This document shows positions 9,804-17,800 of a DNA stretch of 64,000 nt, one piece after another. The notes under the pieces were generated by a model. It searched no databases. It was not told the DNA's origin and saw nothing but the letters and a program-made list of their open reading frames with translations. Every line of letters begins with the position of its first letter. The stretch's first letter is position 1. Position numbers and translations under genes: made by a program. This DNA is from Vibrio rhodolitus (GTDB taxonomy: Bacteria > Pseudomonadota > Gammaproteobacteria > Enterobacterales > Vibrionaceae): positions 396,881 through 460,880 of the forward strand of contig NZ_QLYZ01000001.1 of the NCBI RefSeq assembly GCF_003350325.1, given 5' to 3'.

Positions 9804-10781
9804 ATGCGATACCTAACGTTTTTATTGCTACTTTTGACCGGATGTGGACAGTACCAGCATCCCGTTGACAATTTATTTGCTGATTACCTGTCTCGTATTG
9901 CCAATGTGCAAGATGAAAGCCCTCTTGTTTTGCCAGAAAATCAAACCGTCACACTACCTGACAAAAGAGAACTCATAATAGATATCGAGCCGGTAACCTT
10001 GGGTTTGCTAGACAGCTATGAGCTACGCAAATGCGGTTTGTTCAACCTGATTGCAGAGAAAAACTCAGTACTTGGAAAAGTGCAAGATGAGTTCCGCGAG
10101 TTTGACTTTCAAATTGCCCTTTTAAAAGGGCTAAAGCACTGCCTCACGGTTGAAGTAGTCTCACCTGAGTTAAGACAAACCCTTGCAAGCATCTATTCAC
10201 AAAAACAAAGCCAGTTTGCACACTACCGAGCCAACCTGCTCTTCACCAGTGCCACCATGCGCAATCAACTGAGCAGCCAAGAATGGATCGCAATCGAAAA
10301 TCAAATCACCAGTAATCAACTTCTGCGCGGCTATCACGCTTTACTCTTGGCGCAACAATTCGAACAAACAGCGGATGCTGTCACCATCACGCCGCATCAA
10401 GAGGTGTTAGATAAAAACAATGCCATGGGTCAGTTATGGTTTTCGATGCACAATGCGAACTTAAAACTGCAATTGATCACGCAACAGCTGTATAAATTTG
10501 ATAGCAAGATTGTCTGCCAAGCGGGACGAGACAGCACCAAATTTCGCTATCTGAATAATGTCTTTAACCTTATCTATATTGAACAAATTCAACCTTATAT
10601 TGCGCGTGTCGATGCCCATTACTTTAAGCTTGAGCCTTATATCGCGATGCTTGAAAACGCTCATCCAAACTATCGCTATCCGATAAGAGATGCTCATAAT
10701 GCATTTCGCAGTGCGAGCCTAGAGCACGTTCAATATTGGCAACAGCTTTTTGAGCGTTGCGGTAAAAAAGTCTCACGTTGA
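9804..10781 (+). CDS. DUF3080-type lipoprotein
   Basis: A 325-residue protein with a lipoprotein signal (LLLLLTGC, modified Cys about residue 14), so probably anchored in a membrane facing the periplasm. The body is helical and resembles the DUF3080 family of gammaproteobacterial lipoproteins (FADYLSRIANV near the mature start; LLDSYELRKCGLFNLIAEKN). Function is unknown. It converges with the DNA ligase gene, their stops only two bases apart. Confidence 0.8.
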   Translation: MRYLTFLLLLLTGCGQYQHPVDNLFADYLSRIANVQDESPLVLPENQTVTLPDKRELIIDIEPVTLGLLDSYELRKCGLFNLIAEKNSVLGKVQDEFREFDFQIALLKGLKHCLTVEVVSPELRQTLASIYSQKQSQFAHYRANLLFTSATMRNQLSSQEWIAIENQITSNQLLRGYHALLLAQQFEQTADAVTITPHQEVLDKNNAMGQLWFSMHNANLKLQLITQQLYKFDSKIVCQAGRDSTKFRYLNNVFNLIYIEQIQPYIARVDAHYFKLEPYIAMLENAHPNYRYPIRDAHNAFRSASLEHVQYWQQLFERCGKKVSR

Positions 10782-10783
10782 GG

Positions 10784-11635
10784 TTAATCAACTCGAAAGC
10801 GCTCAAAGCGCGCAAACCTTGGTAAGCCGCTACTGGTTAAACCGTTGTAGCGAAAAGTCACCACACTTCCGATTGGCGGTGGTTGGATGCGTTGGCTATC
10901 GCTCAGTCCACTACCAAGATAGAATTGTTTACCGTCTCGCCACTGGACTAAAAGTGAACCCAACATGCCGGCATATTTGCCATTGCCTGTTTTATACCCA
11001 ATTACGACCGCTTCATCATCTTGATGATGTTTAAGTTTTAACAGATCATGGCTACGTCCAGCGGTGTATTCGCTGTCAAACTTTCTCAGCATCAGACCTT
11101 CACCGCCATTTTGATGTACCTCATCGAGATCGGTAAAAAGCTGTGCTTGTGACGTTGTCGCAACATGTTTTATATAACCGATATGCGGCTCACTGACGCG
11201 ATTGACCCAATCGCTTAGTACAGAGTAGCGCTGTCTAAAATCCCCCGCAGTCTCTGGCAAATCAAACAACATAAATTTTATTTCTCGCCAAGCAGCATCG
11301 ATAGGTTTGCGATCAAGTACCGTTTGTTGCACAACATGAAAGTTACCTCTGCCCGCCCATAACTCGCCTTCCATTTTCATGTTAGGCAACGCGCGAGTAA
11401 ACCAAGTTGGTGCATGGATCAACTTACCGCTACGCGTTTTCAGCTGCGTTCCATCCCAAAACGCTCGAATACCATCCAGTTTTTCACTTTGCCAGTACTG
11501 TGTAATATCGATACCTAGCTCAAAGCTTTCCGCTAAAACGACTTGTGGCGGCAGTGTGATTTCATCGATATCAGTGGCGTTTGCACCTTCAAACATGAGT
11601 AAACTCGTCGCGAGCAGCGTCAATTTGCAATGCAT
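10784..11635 (-). CDS. Periplasmic ATP-dependent DNA ligase (LigE type)
   Basis: A 283-residue minimal ATP-dependent DNA ligase. The ATG at 11635 is chosen because GGAG lies six bases upstream and the result is a clean signal peptide (MHCKLTLLATSLLMFEGANA), predicting secretion. The nucleotidyltransferase motifs are present: motif I EKLDGIRAF with the adenylated Lys about residue 52, EGELW (motif III region), EGLMLR (motif IV) and LLKLK (motif V), followed by a small OB-fold domain. Enzymes of this class in Vibrio, Neisseria and Haemophilus are thought to act on extracellular DNA, in uptake or biofilms. The main replicative ligase is the NAD-dependent one, encoded elsewhere. Confidence 0.9.
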   Translation of the reverse strand: MHCKLTLLATSLLMFEGANATDIDEITLPPQVVLAESFELGIDITQYWQSEKLDGIRAFWDGTQLKTRSGKLIHAPTWFTRALPNMKMEGELWAGRGNFHVVQQTVLDRKPIDAAWREIKFMLFDLPETAGDFRQRYSVLSDWVNRVSEPHIGYIKHVATTSQAQLFTDLDEVHQNGGEGLMLRKFDSEYTAGRSHDLLKLKHHQDDEAVVIGYKTGNGKYAGMLGSLLVQWRDGKQFYLGSGLSDSQRIQPPPIGSVVTFRYNGLTSSGLPRFARFERFRVD

Positions 11636-11765
11636 GGTTAACTCCAAGTCCTCTTTATACACAGAGCTAACATAACGAAAATAACCAATTAAAAAGTATG
11701 AAACTGAACTACTCAGATCCCAGTTTAGCGTTCAATCTCCGTGTTATATCCGCCTCCCAAGTTGA

Positions 11766-11781
11766 CTCTCAAAATAAGAAC
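11766..11781 (+). promoter_or_regulatory. SypG-type enhancer-like site
   Basis: CTCTCAAAATAAGAAC resembles the four sites found before the syp operons (TTCTCATTTTGAGAA before sypA and sypI, TTCTCAAAACAAGAA before sypM, TTCTCAAAATAA before sypP). It lies about 80 bases upstream of a sigma-54-type promoter, the normal distance for an enhancer-binding activator. Confidence 0.6.
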
Positions 11782-11849
11782 TCACGATTAGGAAAATGCA
11801 AACAACCAAAAACCAAGGCTAAGTCATTGATCTTAATTAATTCTAAATT

Positions 11850-11864
11850 TGGCACGATTTATGG
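11850..11864 (+). promoter_or_regulatory. Sigma-54-type promoter of the unlinked glycosyltransferase operon
   Basis: TGGCAC, five bases, then ATGG. The -24 element is perfect; the -12 element is imperfect (ATGG for TTGC), but the sypA and sypM promoters in this window have the same kind of deviation (ATGA). The first gene starts about 42 bases downstream. Confidence 0.6.
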
Positions 11865-11905
11865 AAAAGATTTATTTTAGACAGCAGTGACCAAGGAGGT
11901 CTGCT

Positions 11906-12130
11906 ATGTCGAGTCAGATAAAATACGCCCATATCGAAGCTATACCGAACAAGCAATCAGTCCCTCGTCTCAGCGTCGTTGGCAATTGCCAGTTAGGTAT
12001 TACGATACAAAAAAGGGGAATTGTCAGAGTTAAACGTCCACGACATCTAGTCGAGAATATTGAAGACAGCGCGGTTGCTTACAGTTTCTCTGGGCTTTCG
12101 ATATTGCTTGGAGGAGCTGACGATGAGTGA
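11906..12130 (+). CDS. Small protein of unknown function, 74 residues
   Basis: A 74-residue ORF with a near-perfect ribosome binding site (AAGGAGG, six bases before ATG) directly downstream of a sigma-54-type promoter. It overlaps the start of the following glycosyltransferase by eight bases, indicating translational coupling, which argues strongly that it is real. The sequence is basic in the middle (QKRGIVRVKRPRHLVE) and ends hydrophobic then acidic (FSGLSILLGGADDE). No signal peptide, membrane helix or family I recognise. From its neighbour it may be involved in polysaccharide synthesis or its control; that is inference only. Confidence 0.7.
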   Translation: MSSQIKYAHIEAIPNKQSVPRLSVVGNCQLGITIQKRGIVRVKRPRHLVENIEDSAVAYSFSGLSILLGGADDE

Positions 12131-13238
12131 TGTGCTGCTGTTTGCTGCCCCAAATAACCCATCGACTAATGGTTTGATCGCCATGATGAAAAGCTTGCGC
12201 GACGTAGAGCGGATCATTTGGGTAAAGCTGCACACAACACATTTTTCATCAGCATCTGATGGCACAAGAAACCTAATGTCAGCAGCCAACGCACATTCAA
12301 GTCGTGAAAAGTTTGGCAAATTAAGTGTCGATATCACTTTAGATTTACACATACCAAATACGATTGAATCAGAAAGAGCGAGATGCCATGTACAACAATC
12401 GTTGATGCGAGAGCTTGCGCCAGCACTCTCATTTTGGACAATAGAAAATCCGATCATTTGGGCTTCTGATCATCGCATGGCGGATGTATGCGCGGCACTC
12501 ACGCAACGCAATCTCATCTATTACTGTGCTCAAGAATTTCCCATTGCGACCACTACCGGCCAAAGCATTGCTTTTGATCAGCACCGAAAACTGATAGAGC
12601 AAGCCGATGTCGTCTTTGCTTCACATGAGCAGCTATCACCGACCTTACCCAAGTCCAAAACATTTCTCCTAACTCAAGGGGTCGATTTAAAACTGTTTTG
12701 CACTCCAAGCACAAGAGCAACCGACTTACCAGATCGCGCACGCCCAATCGCAGGTTTCTATGGAGATTTAACCACAGAGCTCGATTACAAACTATTACTC
12801 TACACTGCTCTAAGCTCGCCTAAATGGGATTTCGTTATCATTGGAAGAAACCTCCTTGCCTATTACCCACTACCAAGACTTAACAACGTGTTCTATCTCG
12901 GGCCGAAACAGCACCACCAATTACCCCACTATAGTCAGCATTGGCAAGCGAGCCTTTTACCTATAAAAGCAAGCTATAAAACTTCAGCGAGTGTAGAAAG
13001 CAAAATATTGGAGTATCTCGCTGTTGGCGCACCTATCATATCTTCAGATAAACACTCATCTGTACGCTTTCAAAAATACATTAACTTTGTCGAATCTGCG
13101 CATGAAATGAGCGAAGCGTTAAACTACGCTGCCTATGAAAAGAAAAGTTCTGCTGACATCGTATTTAGCGACAGCTGGCAAGCAAAAGGAAGGTATGTCG
13201 AAACTATCTTGAAAACCTATTGCTCGGGAATTGCTTGA
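12123..13238 (+). CDS. Glycosyltransferase, paralog of SypN
   Basis: A 371-residue cytosolic glycosyltransferase-like protein. The ATG at 12123 is chosen for its GGAGGAG ribosome binding site and start (MSDVLLFAAPNNPS). The C-terminal half is clearly homologous to the SypN protein encoded at 39145-40272: the pairs RPIAGFYGDL / KPIAGFYGSL, NNVFYLGPKQHHQLPHYS / DNVFYLGPRPHHQLASYS and QHWQASLLP in both. The nucleotide-sugar region near the C-terminus differs (ESKILEYLAVGA versus PLKLREYLAAGA). It is the second gene of an operon with a syp-like enhancer and sigma-54 promoter, so it probably modifies or adds a sugar to the Syp polysaccharide or a related polymer under the same control. The donor sugar is unknown. 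Confidence 0.85.
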   Translation: MSDVLLFAAPNNPSTNGLIAMMKSLRDVERIIWVKLHTTHFSSASDGTRNLMSAANAHSSREKFGKLSVDITLDLHIPNTIESERARCHVQQSLMRELAPALSFWTIENPIIWASDHRMADVCAALTQRNLIYYCAQEFPIATTTGQSIAFDQHRKLIEQADVVFASHEQLSPTLPKSKTFLLTQGVDLKLFCTPSTRATDLPDRARPIAGFYGDLTTELDYKLLLYTALSSPKWDFVIIGRNLLAYYPLPRLNNVFYLGPKQHHQLPHYSQHWQASLLPIKASYKTSASVESKILEYLAVGAPIISSDKHSSVRFQKYINFVESAHEMSEALNYAAYEKKSSADIVFSDSWQAKGRYVETILKTYCSGIA

Positions 13239-13333
13239 CGTGACAAGCCGCACACTTTTCAGTCCGCATAGAATAAAATTCAAACAAACCGAGCATAAGA
13301 CCGCCAAACGATTAAAAAACCAAGAATTTACCC

Positions 13334-13362
13334 TTGCGCCCTCCCAAAACTCTGGGTAATAT
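13334..13362 (+). promoter_or_regulatory. Promoter of the tRNA-Val pair
   Basis: TTGCGC and TAATAT separated by 17 bases, about 20 bases before the first tRNA. A GC-rich base or two after the -10 is usual for stable RNA promoters, but the discriminator here is not strongly GC-rich. Confidence 0.65.
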
Positions 13363-13382
13363 CCATCTCGTTCTCAAGGTAT

Positions 13383-13459
13383 GGGTCCGTAGCTCAGTTG
13401 GTTAGAGTACTACCTTGACATGGTAGGGGTCACCAGTTCGAATCTGGTCGGACCCACCA
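13383..13459 (+). tRNA. valV: tRNA-Val (GAC)
   Basis: A 77-base cloverleaf with encoded CCA. The acceptor stem GGGTCCG pairs with CGGACCC, the anticodon stem CTACC / GGTAG encloses loop TTGACAT with anticodon GAC, and the T arm carries GTTCGAAT. It decodes GUC and GUU valine codons. Confidence 0.97.
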
Positions 13460-13500
13460 TATCTTCTAGCTTGGCTAGATTTATCGAGAACAAAAAATTT

Positions 13501-13577
13501 GGGTCTATAGCTCAGTTGGTTAGAGTACTACCTTGACATGGTAGGGGTCGGCGATTCGAGTTCGCCTAGACCCACCA
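13501..13577 (+). tRNA. valW: tRNA-Val (GAC), second copy
   Basis: A 77-base cloverleaf with encoded CCA and the same GAC anticodon arm as the first copy. The acceptor stem is GGGTCTA / TAGACCC and the T arm GGCGATTCGAGTTCGCC, both different from the first copy. It lies 41 bases after the first copy and is presumably co-transcribed. Confidence 0.97.
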
Positions 13578-13600
13578 AATTAGTTCTTCGGAACAAACAA

Positions 13601-13630
13601 CAAAGCCCGCTTTCGCGGGCTTTGTTGTTT
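13601..13630 (+). terminator. Terminator after the tRNA pair
   Basis: CAAAGCCCGC / GCGGGCTTTG with loop TTTC, followed by TTGTTT. Confidence 0.9.
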
Positions 13631-13643
13631 CTATCATTTGGAA

Positions 13644-13665
13644 AACGGTAACATCGGTTACCGTT
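13644..13665 (-). terminator. Hairpin at the end of the ABC transporter operon
   Basis: A perfect 9-base inverted repeat AACGGTAAC / GTTACCGTT with loop ATCG, just past the stop of the minus-strand ATPase gene. It lacks a strong T-run on the minus strand, so it could be a weak terminator or an mRNA end stabiliser. Confidence 0.55.
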
Positions 13666-13683
13666 ACCACTAAGCGCTTCTTG

Positions 13684-14775
13684 TTATAGCTCTCGGCGTG
13701 GACTGCAATTTAAACCCTGCTCATCAAACACGTAGCAATCTTTGCCTTCAAACCACAAACTCACTTCTTTGGTCTTGTGCCCTAGGCTGTTGTCCATACG
13801 AACAATCAAGCATTCGTCCAATTTATCGAGTTCGGTATAAAGCAAGCTTTCATTACCCAACTCTTCAACAAATTGCACTTTGACCTTTAGCCCTTGCTCT
13901 TCACGAAGCTGCACATGTTCAGGACGAATGCCGACCGTGATTTTCTCTCCTGATTTGAAAGCTCTTTGCGTGATGCCAACGTTAAACTGATATCCACTCT
14001 CAGTTTTTACTGTGTAGCCATCGTCGAGAGTTTCTATCACTTCACAAGGAATAAAGTTCATCTTAGGTGAGCCGATAAAACCAGCGACAAACAAGTTAGC
14101 AGGATTATGGTACAGCTCCATCGGCGCACCGATCTGCTCGATGTGACCACGATTAAGCACCACAATTTTATCCGCCAAGGTCATCGCCTCTACTTGATCG
14201 TGGGTAACATAAATCATGGTTGAGCCCAGTCTTTCATGCAGCTTGGAGATCTCCATGCGCATCTGTACACGCAATTTGGCATCTAAGTTTGATAGTGGTT
14301 CATCAAACAAAAATACTTGCGGCTCTTTTGCTATTGCTCGCCCTATCGCAACGCGTTGTCGTTGACCGCCCGATAGTGCTTTCGGTTTACGATCAAGTAG
14401 ATGGTCAAGCTCAAGAATTTTACCAATTCGCTCAGCAACTTCATTACGTTCAGCTTTCGATTTGCCAGCTAAACGTAGGCTAAAAGTCATATTGTCACGC
14501 ACACTCATATGCGGGTATAACGCATAGCTTTGGAATACCATGCCAATACCACGTTCTGCAGGTGAGAGTTTGTTTACCACTGACCCGTTAATCGAGAGAT
14601 CGCCACTAGTGATCTCTTCTAAGCCCGCTATTGAGCGCAGCAAGGTCGATTTACCACAACCTGAGGGACCTACGAATACGACAAACTCACCATCATCAAT
14701 CTCAAGATCGATATCATGCAGAACATGCACTTGCCCAAACTTTTTGTTGATCTGTTTTAATTCTAATTTAGCCAT
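13684..14775 (-). CDS. Carbohydrate ABC transporter ATPase (MalK/UgpC type)
   Basis: A 363-residue ATPase of the CUT1 sugar importer family. Walker A is GPSGCGKST (about residues 36-44), the signature is LSGGQ, Walker B is [16 protein letters not shown] and the switch is THD; a C-terminal TOBE/regulatory domain (about 240-363) follows. It is the last gene of the minus-strand operon GH31, binding protein, two permeases, ATPase, so it should energise uptake of the oligosaccharide cleaved by the GH31 enzyme. Confidence 0.95.
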   Translation of the reverse strand: MAKLELKQINKKFGQVHVLHDIDLEIDDGEFVVFVGPSGCGKSTLLRSIAGLEEITSGDLSINGSVVNKLSPAERGIGMVFQSYALYPHMSVRDNMTFSLRLAGKSKAERNEVAERIGKILELDHLLDRKPKALSGGQRQRVAIGRAIAKEPQVFLFDEPLSNLDAKLRVQMRMEISKLHERLGSTMIYVTHDQVEAMTLADKIVVLNRGHIEQIGAPMELYHNPANLFVAGFIGSPKMNFIPCEVIETLDDGYTVKTESGYQFNVGITQRAFKSGEKITVGIRPEHVQLREEQGLKVKVQFVEELGNESLLYTELDKLDECLIVRMDNSLGHKTKEVSLWFEGKDCYVFDEQGLNCSPRREL

Positions 14776-14783
14776 GATTCTGC

Positions 14784-15602
14784 TTATCCTTTCACACTAC
14801 CAGAGGTGAGACCTGCCACGATCTTCTTCTGCATAAAGACAAATACGATAATAATTGGGGTGACATACATAACAGACATCGAAAGAGCTGATGTCCAATC
14901 GACACTGTTCGGTCCAACAAAGTTACTGATGATCACCGTTACTGGCAGAGTATCTGTTGATGACAACAAAGATTTTGAGTAGACGTACTCCCCCATCCCT
15001 TGCAAGAAGTTGAGCATTGAAATCACCAAGATGTGGTTACGACATAGCGGTAATACAATGCGGAAAAACACCCCGGCTCGGGTACAGCCATCGACTTTAC
15101 CGGCGTCTTCCAATACCTTAGGAATGTTCATAAAACCAAAGCGGAACAAAATAATGCTGTAAGGGATACCTTTACTCGCACCGGCGATAATCACGCCAAG
15201 ATAGGTATCGTTAAGCCCAAGTGGCAAAAACATCATGTACATCGGAGTCGACATAATCGCCGGCGGCAGAACCTGCATCAGCAGTATCACAAACAATGCA
15301 ATATCCACCGCAATGTTGTTATAGCGCGACAACACATAAGCCGGTCCCACACTGAAAACCAATACGATTGCCGTCATACCAGACGCGATGATGACACTGT
15401 TGATAAAGTGACGATGTAACTCGTTATCGAGGAAAACACTCTTAAAGTTGAATTGCGGATCTTCTGGAAAAAAGGTCGGTGGAAAGGCAAATAGCTCCGC
15501 CATACCTTTAAAAGAAGAAATGTATAACCAGTAAAGTGGGAACAGATACACAAGCAGTGTCAGCACCGCAATAATGGTCAGGTTGTATTTACTTGCTTTC
15601 AT
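14784..15602 (-). CDS. Carbohydrate ABC transporter permease (MalG type)
   Basis: A 272-residue inner-membrane subunit with six helices and the coupling (EAA) loop recognisable as [21 protein letters not shown] (about residues 166-186). It is the shorter, MalG-like permease of a CUT1 importer, eight bases upstream of the ATPase gene and seven bases after the other permease. Confidence 0.93.
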   Translation of the reverse strand: MKASKYNLTIIAVLTLLVYLFPLYWLYISSFKGMAELFAFPPTFFPEDPQFNFKSVFLDNELHRHFINSVIIASGMTAIVLVFSVGPAYVLSRYNNIAVDIALFVILLMQVLPPAIMSTPMYMMFLPLGLNDTYLGVIIAGASKGIPYSIILFRFGFMNIPKVLEDAGKVDGCTRAGVFFRIVLPLCRNHILVISMLNFLQGMGEYVYSKSLLSSTDTLPVTVIISNFVGPNSVDWTSALSMSVMYVTPIIIVFVFMQKKIVAGLTSGSVKG

Positions 15603-15609
15603 CAGTCAC

Positions 15610-16509
15610 CTACTCGATATCGTTTCGTGAACACAGAACATAGGTCACACAAGAGACCAACATGATCAGCAGGATGATCACTGAGATTGCTGCACCCTTG
15701 CCAAACTCAAATTCATTAAATGACGCAGTCCACGACCAAAGCTGCAGTACATTACTGCTGTTTGACGGACCACCTTGAGTAAGCGCCATAAACAAGTCGA
15801 ACTGTTGCAAAGTGAAAATAATGCCGAGTGAAATAACCGAAATGATTGGCACCTTAATCAGCGGAACAATGATGTAGAAGAACTGCTGAAATGGATTGGC
15901 ACCATCAACGTGAGCGGCTTCCAATGTCTCTTTTGATATGTCATTTAATGCCACACTCAACATGATCATATTAAAAGGGATACCCAGCCAAATGTTGGCG
16001 ATAATCACACTGGTCAGTGACTTATCAAAGTCAGACAACCAGAATATCGGTTGGTCGATGATGTTAAGGCTCATCAATAGATAGTTGATGATTCCCGAAT
16101 CACCTGCGAACATCCATCCCCATACGGCGCCAATAACTAATTGCGGCATAATCCAAGGCACAAGGAACAAACCGCGTATCGCATCGCTGCCAGGAAAACC
16201 TTTGAAGAAGATCATCGCGATAGCAAAGGCAATCACAAATTGGAAAAACACCGATACCAGCACAAATACGAGGGTGTTTTGTAGAATTAGCCAGAAATCA
16301 GGATCATCAAACACCACCCAAAAGTTGTCTAACCCCACGAATGGACGCGAGACATCCGCCAGTGAAAGTGGGCTCACTTCTTGGAAGCTGATAATGATGT
16401 TGTAAAGCAGTGGTAAACCGGAAAAACACAACAAGAACACCACCGGGATTGATATCAGAGCGACATCAAAATACTTGGAATCTAAAAGTTTTTTGCGGAT
16501 AACATTCAT
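15610..16509 (-). CDS. Carbohydrate ABC transporter permease (MalF type)
   Basis: A 299-residue six-helix inner-membrane subunit with the coupling loop EAAHVDGANPFQQFFYIIVP. It pairs with the MalG-type permease to form the channel of the importer. Confidence 0.93.
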   Translation of the reverse strand: MNVIRKKLLDSKYFDVALISIPVVFLLCFSGLPLLYNIIISFQEVSPLSLADVSRPFVGLDNFWVVFDDPDFWLILQNTLVFVLVSVFFQFVIAFAIAMIFFKGFPGSDAIRGLFLVPWIMPQLVIGAVWGWMFAGDSGIINYLLMSLNIIDQPIFWLSDFDKSLTSVIIANIWLGIPFNMIMLSVALNDISKETLEAAHVDGANPFQQFFYIIVPLIKVPIISVISLGIIFTLQQFDLFMALTQGGPSNSSNVLQLWSWTASFNEFEFGKGAAISVIILLIMLVSCVTYVLCSRNDIE

Positions 16510-16529
16510 AACTCTATCCTTGAGTCATG

Positions 16530-16553
16530 CACTGGCACCTGTAGGTGCCAGTG
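16530..16553 (-). terminator. Intercistronic hairpin after the binding-protein gene
   Basis: A perfect 10-base inverted repeat CACTGGCACC / GGTGCCAGTG with a four-base loop lies between the binding-protein gene and the first permease gene. Such hairpins commonly protect the upstream message so that binding protein is made in excess over permeases. Confidence 0.7.
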
Positions 16554-16562
16554 CTGACCTAG

Positions 16563-17780
16563 TTAGCTTTTCTCAATGATTTTGTTGATGCGTTTTTCTG
16601 CATTTTCCGCAGCTTTTTCAGCATCAGTACGCCCTGTTAAGATGCGCTGCGTCATATCAGATAGCACTGGTGAAATCTTGCTCCACTCAGGGTGAGGACC
16701 ACGAGGTTTGGCAGATTCAAGCTGATTGCTCAGCACTTCAAATAGGACTTGATGTGTTTTGTTTTCAGAAGAGATGGTAGCCACAGGAGACATGTTGCCA
16801 TACTCGTTCCATAGCTCGTCTTGGTGATCACGTATATCTTCCAGCAGAGCAAAGGCTGCTTCGATATTCTCCGCTTTGGCAGGAATCGCTGTATTGATGC
16901 CACCTAAAGCTGAAGAGCGAATGTTGTACTTTTCGTTGTAAGGCAGAACTGCTGCGCCCCACTCAAAATCTACTTGCGAAATTTCGCCAATCATCCACGG
17001 ACCACCAACCAAAATTGCGGTTGTTTGCGACATAAATGGCGCAGCGGTTTGACCGGTAGATAGGCTGTCTTTAGAAACTAAGCGGTCATCGATCATGCTC
17101 TTCAAGAAGCCCAGCGACTCATCAACTTTCTGTGGCTCAAGGTTGTTCCAATCCGCACCCACCATTTGTAGCCAAGGCAGTGACTGGAATACGCCCTCTT
17201 CAGATTGCGGGAACGAGAAGCGTAAGCCATAGCGCATCTTACTGTGATCAGTGAGCTTTTCTGCATGCTCGCGCAGTTCAGTCCAAGTTTTTGGTGGCTG
17301 CTCAGGATCTAGCCCCACTTCTTTATATGCATCTTTGTTGTAGTACAGATACAAAGAGTTGGTGGTACTTGGCAGTCCGTACACTTTACCATCTAGCATG
17401 ACGGTTGCTTTAGGACCTGGGAAATACTCATCCATCTTAATGTTTTCAGACTTCGCGATATAAGGGTCTAGATTGGCAAGTACACCTAAGCTGGCGAAAT
17501 ATTGATGGTATGGGTTGTCAATTTGCACGATATCTGGAATGTTGCGTCCAGTTGAAGCCGCTTTGAGTAGTTCATTGTTCAATTCATCAATCGAGAACAG
17601 ACGAATGTTTAACTTAATATCTGGGTTGGCTTCATCAAGCTTTTCTAGTAACGGGCGTTGCTCTCGCTCAATCCACCAAACATTGAGTTCAGTTTCAGCG
17701 TAGGTATTGACTGAAAAAGTACTGGCTGCAATCAAAGTAGCAAGAACACATTTTTGTTTCACGTTATTGGATTTTTTCAT
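16563..17780 (-). CDS. Carbohydrate ABC transporter substrate-binding protein
   Basis: A 405-residue periplasmic solute-binding protein (family 1) with a Sec signal ending NTYA before ETELNVWWIE. The fold features of sugar-binding proteins are visible (DIVQIDNPYHQYFASLGVL; KVYGLPSTTNSLYLYYNKDAYKEVG). Its position between a GH31 enzyme and the permeases suggests it binds a xylose-containing oligosaccharide, though the ligand cannot be read directly. Confidence 0.92.
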   Translation of the reverse strand: MKKSNNVKQKCVLATLIAASTFSVNTYAETELNVWWIEREQRPLLEKLDEANPDIKLNIRLFSIDELNNELLKAASTGRNIPDIVQIDNPYHQYFASLGVLANLDPYIAKSENIKMDEYFPGPKATVMLDGKVYGLPSTTNSLYLYYNKDAYKEVGLDPEQPPKTWTELREHAEKLTDHSKMRYGLRFSFPQSEEGVFQSLPWLQMVGADWNNLEPQKVDESLGFLKSMIDDRLVSKDSLSTGQTAAPFMSQTTAILVGGPWMIGEISQVDFEWGAAVLPYNEKYNIRSSALGGINTAIPAKAENIEAAFALLEDIRDHQDELWNEYGNMSPVATISSENKTHQVLFEVLSNQLESAKPRGPHPEWSKISPVLSDMTQRILTGRTDAEKAAENAEKRINKIIEKS

Positions 17781-17800
17781 TGTAATGTCTCTTATTCTGC

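Noticed and set aside
13383..13577. tRNA-Val pair as attachment site of a genomic island containing the xyl or glycosyltransferase genes
   Set aside because: No integrase gene and no repeated tRNA 3' end is seen in the window, so island integration cannot be supported.
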